64,000 bases of DNA. It comes from Spirosoma sp. (GTDB lineage Bacteria > Bacteroidota > Bacteroidia > Cytophagales > Spirosomataceae). The stretch covers positions 62,001-126,000 of the forward strand of contig NZ_JAPLET010000024.1 of NCBI RefSeq assembly GCF_026391055.1, written 5' to 3'. The first letter of the stretch is position 1; each line of letters starts with the position of its first letter. Below the pieces are notes generated by a model. That model was not told where the DNA came from, searched no databases, and saw nothing but the letters and a program-made list of their open reading frames with translations. This document shows, in pieces, positions 25,628 through 34,020 of this stretch. A program made the position numbers and the translations under genes.

Positions 25628-26232
25628 TTGGGAACGATATTGTCGATTTAGCCCAGGCAAAACGCGACAGCAACTGGCGCCGAAGGGGCTATCTCGACAA
25701 AATCTTTACTCCCCACGAGCAACAGCTGATAGAGGCAGCCATCGACCCCGACCAGATGGTCTGGCTGCTATGGAGCATGAAAGAAAGCGCCTATAAACGA
25801 GCTGTTCGGCGCACATACAACCGCGCTTTTGCTCCTTCGAAAATTGTTTGTCATCTTACAACATCGACGGTTGGAGCTGCGGAAGGCTTCGTGTTTTACC
25901 ACGGAACTCATCAAACAAAGTCAGTTAGTACGCCCCGGCATATCAGCACCGTAGCGTTTTCGGCCAATGCGATGCCTAGCTACACGCAGGTCATCGTTCC
26001 CTTTGAGACGACCGATTTTCACACGTATCAGATTCGGAAGCAGATCAGGCAGCACTGCGCCCGGTTGTTCGATACCCCGGAACGGGAGATTCTTATTTCG
26101 AAAGACAGTATCGGAGCCCCCCTATTAACGGTTGGCAATTCTGTTCCGGCATCACTCTCAATAAGCCATCATGGATTGTATGGGGCGTTTGCTATTGAGT
26201 CAGCCGCTGGTTTACCGAATGCCGTCCTATAA
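25624..26232 (+). CDS. 4'-Phosphopantetheinyl transferase
   Basis: The 202-residue protein has the two signatures of the superfamily: MIGNDIVDLAQAK at the N-terminus (metal-binding Asp5) and WSMKESAYKRA with Glu54 and Lys58 of the W-x-x-K-E-x-x-x-K motif. Length lies between AcpS and Sfp types. It transfers the phosphopantetheine arm from CoA to the serine of a carrier protein, presumably the ACP encoded immediately upstream with a 4-base overlap. It is the last gene of the coupled set; beyond it lie 224 bases with no gene and no obvious terminator. Confidence 0.92.
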   Translation: MIGNDIVDLAQAKRDSNWRRRGYLDKIFTPHEQQLIEAAIDPDQMVWLLWSMKESAYKRAVRRTYNRAFAPSKIVCHLTTSTVGAAEGFVFYHGTHQTKSVSTPRHISTVAFSANAMPSYTQVIVPFETTDFHTYQIRKQIRQHCARLFDTPEREILISKDSIGAPLLTVGNSVPASLSISHHGLYGAFAIESAAGLPNAVL

Positions 26233-26456
26233 AAATTCATCCCCTGCTTGTGGTGTTTTGGAATGACCCACGTAATTAGTAAAACTGGTATCTATAAAAA
26301 ACGGATAGCATAAGGACAACGTATCGGAAAATAGTACAACTACCCGTAGTAGAGCAAGTTTGTACTTTTTCTGGACACGTTGCATAACTAGGAATTATGT
26401 AAAGAAATTATTTTAGGATAATGCCTGTGTCGGAATTGTAAAAAGCTAAATAGCAA

Positions 26457-26762
26457 TTAGATCATGTGTGGGTTAGAGATACGAAAATACACCAAATATA
26501 AAACCCAAGGCAAACCGATAAATAGTGATATATATGAAAGCAACTTGCTCCATTTTATACTAACAAACAGGTGAACAAGTAAACTATATAAAATTAGTAG
26601 TGGACCAGACAAAAATAGTGCAAACACTAGCAGAGTGATATTTAATACTTCATTCGAAAACCTGAGAAATGGTATATGAGGATAAATATTTATCCAAACT
26701 ATTGGAAAAGATAACAACAGCAATATAAATACTAAAATATAGAAGAGTCTTACCATTTCCAT
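26457..26762 (-). CDS. Small AT-rich membrane protein
   Basis: Unrecognised 101-residue protein with three predicted TM helices (about residues 5-28, 42-65 and 72-92) separated by short polar turns. Base composition is clearly AT-rich compared with the polyketide genes beside it, and codons end in A or T, which suggests recent acquisition or weak selection. It starts 35 bases after the end of the lipoprotein gene on the same strand, so the two may form an operon. Function unknown. Confidence 0.5.
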   Translation of the reverse strand: MEMVRLFYILVFILLLLSFPIVWINIYPHIPFLRFSNEVLNITLLVFALFLSGPLLILYSLLVHLFVSIKWSKLLSYISLFIGLPWVLYLVYFRISNPHMI

Positions 26763-26797
26763 TTGTTGTATAAGTGCCGATATGAAAACCTAGCACT

Positions 26798-27379
26798 CTA
26801 TTGGTGCATTATTTTACCCCTAAACTTCCCTCTTGTGAAGTGAGCAGTTTGACCGTTTGTGCCACTTAATGTTAGCTCAAATCTACCCCTTATTTGTCCC
26901 GTGGCTCGATCCAATTTAGTTATTTTTATATGCCCCTTATCCTTATCTGAAAATTGGTAGGTCATTTGTGAGCTTCCCGTTTCGGGATTCATCAATTGTA
27001 AGGAAGCCCTGCCTACGGTGAACGATTGAGATGACTTCGCAACCTTAGTCGGTAAGCAAGTATCAGGTAGAGCCAAGTCGTATGTACCTCTTGTCAAGGG
27101 TATTTGATAGATACCTAACCATTGAGTAGGCGTGCATTTATCAATGCAGCCTGTTACTTTTTGAATGGATTTCCGAGCTGCTTGATCAAAAGGAAGATCG
27201 GTTCGAATTGTTAGGCTAAATCGATCAATTGAGCAGGTTTGATTTTCTGGCGTGTGAATTTCGGTAATATCTCCTGTGCCAAACCAAGGTGAGTTGTTTA
27301 GTGAAGCGGTTAATGTAAACGGCTTTGCACAACCCATGCAAACCAAAAATAAGCTAGGTATCCATTTGGTCAAAGTCAT
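26798..27379 (-). CDS. Hypothetical lipoprotein
   Basis: The start at 27379 gives MTLTKWIPSLFLVCMGCAKP, a lipoprotein signal peptide with lipobox-like VCMGC and acylated Cys17. The mature 175 residues look like an all-beta domain: repeating short strands and turns, several Thr/Ser-rich segments (SLTIRTDLPFDQ, SSQMTYQFSDKDKGHI) and four Cys that could form disulfides (QTCSIDR, GCIDKCTP, DTCLP). I do not recognise a family. It may be co-transcribed with the small membrane protein that follows. Confidence 0.65.
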   Translation of the reverse strand: MTLTKWIPSLFLVCMGCAKPFTLTASLNNSPWFGTGDITEIHTPENQTCSIDRFSLTIRTDLPFDQAARKSIQKVTGCIDKCTPTQWLGIYQIPLTRGTYDLALPDTCLPTKVAKSSQSFTVGRASLQLMNPETGSSQMTYQFSDKDKGHIKITKLDRATGQIRGRFELTLSGTNGQTAHFTRGKFRGKIMHQ

Positions 27380-27552
27380 ATAGTTTACATTTAGCACCAT
27401 TGTATAATTAAATGTTATGTTAACCTATCGGTAATCTCACATAAAAATTCGTTATTATAACTCCATTGCGTCTTTTCTACCAGCCATTTATTACTGGCAT
27501 AATAACTTACTTACTCACCCAATCTAAAACTCCATTATTGCCAGGCTAATCC

Positions 27553-30336
27553 TCATGCACTTGCCGGTGATTTTCGGTATTCCGAAGGGGTTTTTTGCGT
27601 GTGCTGCTTAAAAAAGGTGGTAAAATATGCCGGTGAGCTAAAGCCGGTTTCGTAGGCAATTTCGGCCATTGTTTTGGTACTTTCAGTCAGGAGACGCCGA
27701 GCTTTTTTCAGACGTATCTCGGCCACGTAATCAATTACATTCATATCCAGCAGCGCCTGCACCTTTCGGTAAAGCTGCACCCGTGACAAGCCCATATCGC
27801 GGCTCAGCTTTTCGACGCCAAAGTCAGGATCAGTTAGGTTTTGCTCGATTAGCCCGGTTAACTCGTTCAGGAATTTCTTATCCTGCCGATTACCCGCCCC
27901 TGCCTGCGACAGGAAGTCGGACGCGTACCGGCGTTGCCACTTCTCCCGATTGGCGAGCGTGGTACGCAGCACTTCGAGTAGGTACGTAGTGTTGAACGGC
28001 TTGGTGATGTAAGCGTCGGCTCCGGCGCGGGTGCCTTCAATGCGTTGCTCCATCTGCCCTTTGGCCGTTAGCAGTACCACCGGAATGTGTGACGTACGCA
28101 GATCGGCTTTTACGCGCTGGGTCAGCTGCATTCCATCCATGCCCGGCAACATGATATCGCTGATGATCAGATCGGGAATCACGTCAATGGCGCGTTCCCA
28201 GCCTTTTTCGCCGGTACTCTCGGCAATAATCTCGAACTCATGACCCAATCGAGTAGTCAGAAACGTCCGTATGTCGTCATTGTCCTCAACGACCAGCAGG
28301 GTACCCGACCGTTTTTGTGTGAAATCCGTAGGGATCGTACTCTCTTCCTCTTCCACATCAACCAGCAGGCGCGGAGAAACGAACGCTCCCTCCCTGAGTG
28401 TATTTCGAGACCCCGACTGATCCATTTCCTCTTCGGCCAGATGGTCCCTGCCCAGGGGCAGCAGAATGGTAAACGTTGTGCCTTTATCCTTTTCGGACTT
28501 CACACTGACTTCACCCTGATGCAATTGGATAAATTCCATCGACAACGCCAGCCCCAATCCTTTCGAGAGATTGAACGGTCGGGTACCGCTGAAGAACAAG
28601 TCGAAGGCGTGCGCCTGTTCATCGGGCGTCATACCCTCGCCATTATCTTCTACCTGAATCCATACCTGATTATCGCGCACGTCGAGCCGAATATGAATCA
28701 GGCCCCCTTTCGGTGTGTATTTGAATGCGTTGGAGAGCAGGTTCACAATCACTTTATCCAGCTTCTCGTTGTCGAACCAGACCAGCAAACTGGATTTCGA
28801 CGGCATAAATTGAAGGTCGATCCGCTGTTTTTCCGCCTTGCGTTTGAAATCCTGAACAATGTCCTGAATAAAGGCAACCAAGTCCTGTTCAACCGTGCGA
28901 AGGCGTTGTTTACCGGCATCTGTTTTGCGCAGGTCAAGCATCTGATCGATCAGCCGCAGCAGCCGATAGGCGTTTTTCTGGATGAGTGCCAGGTTACTTT
29001 TCAGGTCATGGGAACTGACGGTCTTCTTGGTCAGCAGATCCTCCGTCGGCGTCAGAATCAAGCTTAAGGGGGTATTGAATTCATGAGATATGTAGGAATA
29101 AAACCGAAGTTTTTCTTCCGTTGCCAGCCGTGCCTGCTGCGACACAGCTTCTATTTTATCTTTCTGTTCCCGTATTTCTTCATTTTGTCTTTCAAGCGTC
29201 CGGTAAGCTGTTTGCTTCGACCGGAAAAGATACAAAGCCCAGGCTCCCAGCAGCATCACGACGAACAGACTGGCCAGCGTGATGTATAAAGTATTTTTCT
29301 GGGACGCGTAGGTTTGCGTTAATGCGTCGATGCGCTGGCTTTGCTTTTCGATATCGGCCTGTTGCGCTAGTAGTTTGTCACTCTGTGTCTTCAATGCCCG
29401 AATATTCGACCCATCTATCTGAATGGAATTGAGTATCTGCTCCCGTTTCACCGATTTCCCGGCCAGAATCCGCGTAGCTGTCTCAATGGCTTCCTCTCCA
29501 CCCGTCGGGTACAAAAAGCTGGCTTTCAGAATACCATCCGTAACCGCCTGCATGCCCGCGTTAGGACCCGGCAAGGCGTCGATTCCAACAAAATCGAGTT
29601 TTTTTTCAATACCCTTCTGCTTACAGACGGCATACGCGCCAAGGGCCATCACATCGTTATGGGCAAATACCAGATCGACATCCTTCAGGGTGTTCAATTC
29701 CGCAGCCACTACCCGGCCTACAGTGTCGCGCTCCCACTGTCCATTCAGTTCTTTAAGCACCTGAATACCGGGGTACTTCCTTAACTCCTCCAGAAGTCCC
29801 CGGTGCCGTTCCTGAGCGGGCGATGAGCTGGGCAACCCCCAAATTTCGACAATCCGTCCTTTCCCCTTCAGATGATTGCCAATGAAAACGCCCGCTAACC
29901 GGCCAATTTCGACGTTATCGCCACCGATATAAGCGTTGTAGAACTCCGTTTCGATTTTACGGTCGAGCAGAATGACAGGAATACCCTTCCGGAAAACAGC
30001 TTCGATAACTTTGGTAAACGGAGCCGTTTCGTTGGGAGAAATAATCAGCAGGTCAATTCCCTGATCGACCAGCGTTTGAATCTGACTAATTTGGCGGGCC
30101 GTGCTGTTTTCGGCATCTTCGTAGAGGAGGGTATAATTGGGATGAAACGTCAACTCCCGTTTCATATCGTGCAGCATCGTTTTTCGCCATTCGTCGCCCC
30201 CTGTGCATTGCGAGAAGCCAATCCGGTATGTTTTGCTCTTTATTGCCGACTGACAGCCAGCCAGCAGCAGCAGCAGCACCGAAAGCAGAAAGCCGCAGGT
30301 TCCGTTACTCAACCGCGATTTGATTGATCGCAACAT
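27553..30336 (-). CDS. Hybrid two-component system regulator (periplasmic sugar-binding-type sensor, kinase, receiver, AraC)
   Basis: The start at 30336 (MLRSIKSRL) is chosen because a consensus promoter lies just upstream at 30400-30430, which excludes the longest frame. About 927 residues in order: signal/lipobox (LLLLLAGC), a LacI-type periplasmic binding domain (YRIGFSQCTGGDEW ... PVILLDRKIE ... DLVFAHNDVMALGAY), one TM helix, a coiled-coil, a histidine kinase with the phospho-acceptor His in FYSYISHEFNTPL, its ATPase domain (LGLALSMEFIQLHQG), a receiver with Asp in LIISDIMLPGMDG, and an AraC helix-turn-helix (GFSSPAYFTTFFKQH). Such one-protein systems sense a sugar in the periplasm and activate nearby catabolic genes; BT1754 of B. 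thetaiotaomicron, with the same layout, senses fructose. The nearest sugar genes here are 8 kb away (GH32 locus). Confidence 0.93.
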   Translation of the reverse strand: MLRSIKSRLSNGTCGFLLSVLLLLLAGCQSAIKSKTYRIGFSQCTGGDEWRKTMLHDMKRELTFHPNYTLLYEDAENSTARQISQIQTLVDQGIDLLIISPNETAPFTKVIEAVFRKGIPVILLDRKIETEFYNAYIGGDNVEIGRLAGVFIGNHLKGKGRIVEIWGLPSSSPAQERHRGLLEELRKYPGIQVLKELNGQWERDTVGRVVAAELNTLKDVDLVFAHNDVMALGAYAVCKQKGIEKKLDFVGIDALPGPNAGMQAVTDGILKASFLYPTGGEEAIETATRILAGKSVKREQILNSIQIDGSNIRALKTQSDKLLAQQADIEKQSQRIDALTQTYASQKNTLYITLASLFVVMLLGAWALYLFRSKQTAYRTLERQNEEIREQKDKIEAVSQQARLATEEKLRFYSYISHEFNTPLSLILTPTEDLLTKKTVSSHDLKSNLALIQKNAYRLLRLIDQMLDLRKTDAGKQRLRTVEQDLVAFIQDIVQDFKRKAEKQRIDLQFMPSKSSLLVWFDNEKLDKVIVNLLSNAFKYTPKGGLIHIRLDVRDNQVWIQVEDNGEGMTPDEQAHAFDLFFSGTRPFNLSKGLGLALSMEFIQLHQGEVSVKSEKDKGTTFTILLPLGRDHLAEEEMDQSGSRNTLREGAFVSPRLLVDVEEEESTIPTDFTQKRSGTLLVVEDNDDIRTFLTTRLGHEFEIIAESTGEKGWERAIDVIPDLIISDIMLPGMDGMQLTQRVKADLRTSHIPVVLLTAKGQMEQRIEGTRAGADAYITKPFNTTYLLEVLRTTLANREKWQRRYASDFLSQAGAGNRQDKKFLNELTGLIEQNLTDPDFGVEKLSRDMGLSRVQLYRKVQALLDMNVIDYVAEIRLKKARRLLTESTKTMAEIAYETGFSSPAYFTTFFKQHTQKTPSEYRKSPASA

Positions 30337-30399
30337 ATGGACAGCTACAAAGCCACGAAGGATGTAACTCATGAAAGAGAGACAGATTTTGGCACTGCT

Positions 30400-30430
30400 C
30401 AAAGATAATGTATAAAGAATTGGCGGCAAA
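30400..30430 (-). promoter_or_regulatory. Bacteroidota consensus promoter for the hybrid regulator
   Basis: On the minus strand: TTTG (30430-30427), 19-base spacer, TATCTTTG (30407-30400). This matches TTTG-N19-TAnnTTTG exactly, and the predicted start codon lies about 63 bases downstream. Confidence 0.7.
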
Positions 30431-30514
30431 GGCTTACCGCAAACAGCCATTGGCGGGCCACGATCACCCAGAATAAGCCATTGGTTATTTGACTAACCAA
30501 TAATCATCCACCAA

Positions 30515-31795
30515 TTACCGTCTCGTTAGTGCCGTTCTGCGGGAGTCGAGCTTTAGAAAAATAAATAACAGAATAGAAAACGACCAGAGCGAAGAGCCTC
30601 CGTAACTGAAAAATGGAAGGGGAATGCCGATCACGGGCATCAAGCCAATCGTCATGCCGATATTTACCATGACGTGAAAGAATATGATCCCGGCGACACA
30701 ATAGCCATACACCCTGGCAAATTTTGTTCGCTGTTTTTCGGCCAGAATAACGATCCGTGATACCAACCCGATGAATAAGGCAATAACGACCAGACCGCCA
30801 ATAAAGCCGTGCTCTTCGCCGATCGTGCAAAAGATAAAATCGGTGCTTTGTTCGGGCACGAAGTCAAACTTAGTTTGTGTGCCTTCCAGGAAACCCTTGC
30901 CCTGAAGTCGGCCGGAACCGATAGCAATTTTAGCCTGCGTTACGTTCCAGCCTACGCCAAGCGGATCGATTTTGGGGTCGACAAGTACTTTTATCCGATT
31001 GCGCTGGTGTTTTTGCAGAACGTTATTGACGAAGAAATCGACCCCGGTCACATAGCCAATCATCACAATCCCTACCAGACCAATTGCCAGTAAATTGGCC
31101 ACTGTGCGGTTGTAACGAGGCATTAGCAGAATAACCAGCCCCAGCAGGGCACCGATACCAATAAAAATATACAGCTTGGGAAAAATTAGTGCCAGCACAA
31201 ACAGCGCAGCCGCCGTTATACCCACTGCCGGAATCCAGCTTGGCAGCCCCTCCCGATACAGCATAATTGTAAACGACGCAAAAACAAGGGTAGACCCGGT
31301 TTCGTTGGAAGCTAGAATTAACAGACAGGGAAGGACAATAATGCCTCCGATGTACATCAGGTCCTTTTGCTTGGTCAGGTTAGTTCCGGGCACATCCAGG
31401 TATTTGGCCAGCGCTAGTGCTGTGGCGACCTTTGCGAATTCGGCCGGCTGAATGGAGACCGAGCCAAACTTAAACCACGATCTCGACCCGTTGATGTTCG
31501 TTCCGGCAAATAAAACCAGAATTAACACCAGAATCATGAAGCCATAAAAGACAAAGGCAAAGGTGTCGAAAAACGTGTGATTGACAACCAGAATACAAAT
31601 AATCAGAATTACTGTGGTGCCAATCCACATCATCTGCTTCCCGGCATTGGTCGACATATCGAACAGGCTGGTATGATCTTCGGGACTATAAACGGCGGCA
31701 TAGACATTGAGCCAGCCCATTGCTACGCAGCCGAAATAGAGCAGGAGCGTGAGCCAGTCAATGTTTTGTGAAAATGGGTCGTTGTTACGGGCCAA
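30515..31795 (-). CDS. rodA: RodA peptidoglycan glycosyltransferase
   Basis: The 426-residue polytopic protein has about ten TM helices and SEDS-family landmarks: SWFKFGSVSIQPAEFAKVA, GSGRLQGKGFLEGTQTKF, FVPEQSTDFIFCTIGEE and the C-terminal GIPLPFFSYGGSSLWSF. It polymerises lipid II into glycan strands of the lateral wall, with PBP2 as transpeptidase partner. The mrdA gene is 101 bases upstream on the same strand, in the usual mrdA-rodA order, but mreB, mreC and mreD are not in this window; the gene before mrdA is an unrelated lactonase. Location: inner membrane. Confidence 0.95.
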   Translation of the reverse strand: MARNNDPFSQNIDWLTLLLYFGCVAMGWLNVYAAVYSPEDHTSLFDMSTNAGKQMMWIGTTVILIICILVVNHTFFDTFAFVFYGFMILVLILVLFAGTNINGSRSWFKFGSVSIQPAEFAKVATALALAKYLDVPGTNLTKQKDLMYIGGIIVLPCLLILASNETGSTLVFASFTIMLYREGLPSWIPAVGITAAALFVLALIFPKLYIFIGIGALLGLVILLMPRYNRTVANLLAIGLVGIVMIGYVTGVDFFVNNVLQKHQRNRIKVLVDPKIDPLGVGWNVTQAKIAIGSGRLQGKGFLEGTQTKFDFVPEQSTDFIFCTIGEEHGFIGGLVVIALFIGLVSRIVILAEKQRTKFARVYGYCVAGIIFFHVMVNIGMTIGLMPVIGIPLPFFSYGGSSLWSFSILLFIFLKLDSRRTALTRR

Positions 31796-31896
31796 AGCAA
31801 TGTTAAGCTATAAGATGTAATATGTATAATGTATGATACAGGATGCAGAATAATACCGAACCGGCATACACCATCCATCCTATAGCATACATTTTC

Positions 31897-33861
31897 TTAG
31901 TTTCCGCGTATAAAAGCAGCTACGACCGGCTTCGCTTTTGTGTCGGTCATCAGGGGTTTAGGCGCCGGTGCTGGTTTATGCTGGGCGGTATCCTTCCTGG
32001 GCGATACGGGTACCGGCTTTTTATAGCCGGGCAGTCCACTAATGGGTGGCATATAGTTAGAAGCCAAAACCTGCTCCTCGAGTTTTTTAGCTTCTGTCTT
32101 CCGCTTCAGGTAGCGTTCGGCCACCAGAGCGGCCACCGAAGCGGCCGCCTTACCGCCCCAGCCGGCATTCTCCACAAAAACCGCTACCGCAATTTTAGGG
32201 TTGTTCATGGGCGCAAACCCGATGAAGATGGAGTGGTCGAATTTATGCCCGAATTTATTGTTCTGCGATGTACCCGTCTTACCACACAGATCGATGCCCG
32301 CGATGTTTGCCAGGGGCGTTACGGTACCATGTGCCACGGCTCCCCGCATACCGTCAATGACAGGCAGGTAATACTTGTAATCAATACCGGTTTCGTGCCG
32401 TTCGAGGTATTCGGCAGGGAGACCAGCGCCTGATTTACCGAAGCCTTTGATGTAATGCGGAGTAATAAACCAACCCCGATTGGCGATGGTTGCCGCCAAA
32501 TTGACCAGCTTCAACGGGCTGATCAACAATTCCCCTTCGCCAATGCTGAGCGAGTAAACATTTGAAAACTTCCAGCGCAATGTTCCACCGTATGCTTTAT
32601 CGTAATACTCCGGCGTTGGCAGATTTCCTTTCTTTTCCGATGGCAGATCGACGCCAAGCTTACTACCAATCCCGAATTTCTCTGCCATGTCATGCCATTG
32701 TTTGAGACCAATAGCCGACGCCTTAAAGGTGTTATGCTCTCCGTTGAAATAGAGAAACTTGCGGAATACAAAATAGAAATACGGGTTGCATGAGTTCTGA
32801 ACGGCCCCACGCAGGTTGTTTCCACCCCGGCAGTGACAACGCATGGGCGAACCCGCATGCCCATAAACGGTAGTTGGGAGAAGAGACCCCTGCTGCTGAG
32901 CAATTAACGCCTGAATTAACTTGAATGTTGAACCGGGACGATAGCTCGACATCACCGGTCGGTTGATAAGGGGCTTGTAAGGGTTTCGGAGTAATGCCCG
33001 GTAGTTCTTCGAAAAGAAACGACTCGATAACAGATTGGGATCATAAGTTGGCGCAGAAACCGACACCAGAATTTCGCCGGTTGCGGGTTCAACGGCCAAC
33101 ACCGCGCCTACTTTGTTCTGCATCAGGCTATCGGCGTACTTCTGCACGTCTACATCGATACCGGTGATCAGATTTTGTCCGGCAACGGCCAGCGTATCAT
33201 AGGCTCCATTCTTCCAGGAGCCTTTGTTCACGCCATGCACATTCTGCATCATAAACTTAACGCCCCGCCTACCCCGCAACTGCTCTTCGTACTGTTCCTC
33301 CAGTCCATTATGGCCAATGTAATCTCCCTGTCGGTAATAGAGAATATCCTGGCTGTCAAGCTGCTTTTTACTGATTTCACTGACATAGCCCAGTGCGTTC
33401 GACAAGGTATGTGCCGGATACGTACGCATGGAACTTATGACCGGCTCGAAGCCCCGATAATCGACCAGGGCATCCTGTATTCGGGCAAAATCCTCTTTGG
33501 AAAGCTGTCGCAGAAAAAGGGAGGGTTTTACGCGCGAGTAGTTACTCGCCAGCCCCATGATGCTGTCAAAGTCCGAAACGCTGATGTTCATCATCCGGCA
33601 GAAGGCCGATGTATCAGGAATCCGAACCTGCTTTGGCGTCACGTATAGATCGTAAACAGGGGTATTATAAACGATAAGCTGGTTGTTTCGGTCGTAAATC
33701 TGCCCGCGATAGGGTATTTCGACCACTCGCTTGATGGAGTTCTTCGACGCTCCCAGCGAATAGGTGTCGTCCAGCACCTGTAGATAAAACAATCGGGTCA
33801 GATACGTTAATCCAACCAGGCAAAAAATACCAATGATGACCCACTTTCGATTCTCTAACAT
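31897..33861 (-). CDS. mrdA: Penicillin-binding protein 2 (elongasome transpeptidase)
   Basis: The 654-residue class B penicillin-binding protein has one N-terminal TM anchor (WVIIGIFCLVGLTYLTRLF), a dimerisation/pedestal region and a transpeptidase domain with SxxK (catalytic Ser in RPGSTFKLIQAL), SxN (NSCNPYFYF) and KTG (LCGKTGTSQN). The C-terminal 50 residues are Pro/Lys-rich (KPVPVSPRKDTAQHKPAPAP) and probably disordered. It cross-links peptidoglycan in the periplasm together with RodA. A -7-like box TAACTTTG lies on the minus strand at 33907-33900, about 38 bases upstream of the start. Gene order mrdA-rodA is conserved in Bacteroidota. Confidence 0.95.
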   Translation of the reverse strand: MLENRKWVIIGIFCLVGLTYLTRLFYLQVLDDTYSLGASKNSIKRVVEIPYRGQIYDRNNQLIVYNTPVYDLYVTPKQVRIPDTSAFCRMMNISVSDFDSIMGLASNYSRVKPSLFLRQLSKEDFARIQDALVDYRGFEPVISSMRTYPAHTLSNALGYVSEISKKQLDSQDILYYRQGDYIGHNGLEEQYEEQLRGRRGVKFMMQNVHGVNKGSWKNGAYDTLAVAGQNLITGIDVDVQKYADSLMQNKVGAVLAVEPATGEILVSVSAPTYDPNLLSSRFFSKNYRALLRNPYKPLINRPVMSSYRPGSTFKLIQALIAQQQGSLLPTTVYGHAGSPMRCHCRGGNNLRGAVQNSCNPYFYFVFRKFLYFNGEHNTFKASAIGLKQWHDMAEKFGIGSKLGVDLPSEKKGNLPTPEYYDKAYGGTLRWKFSNVYSLSIGEGELLISPLKLVNLAATIANRGWFITPHYIKGFGKSGAGLPAEYLERHETGIDYKYYLPVIDGMRGAVAHGTVTPLANIAGIDLCGKTGTSQNNKFGHKFDHSIFIGFAPMNNPKIAVAVFVENAGWGGKAAASVAALVAERYLKRKTEAKKLEEQVLASNYMPPISGLPGYKKPVPVSPRKDTAQHKPAPAPKPLMTDTKAKPVVAAFIRGN

Positions 33862-34020
33862 GAGAATATTTTCCTTTCAATCAAGCTATGTACTCTCTAC
33901 AAAGTTAGTTTAAATAATGATGAATGATAAGTGAAGAAGTACGAATAATCAGCTTGTTTAATTTGCTTCTCACTCGTAATCAGGACCCGTCATTCATCAT
34001 TCCTACTTTATCCTAAAAAA

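Noticed and set aside
26233..26456. Possible terminator or attachment site after the PPTase gene
   Set aside because: No stable inverted repeat or flanking direct repeat found by eye.
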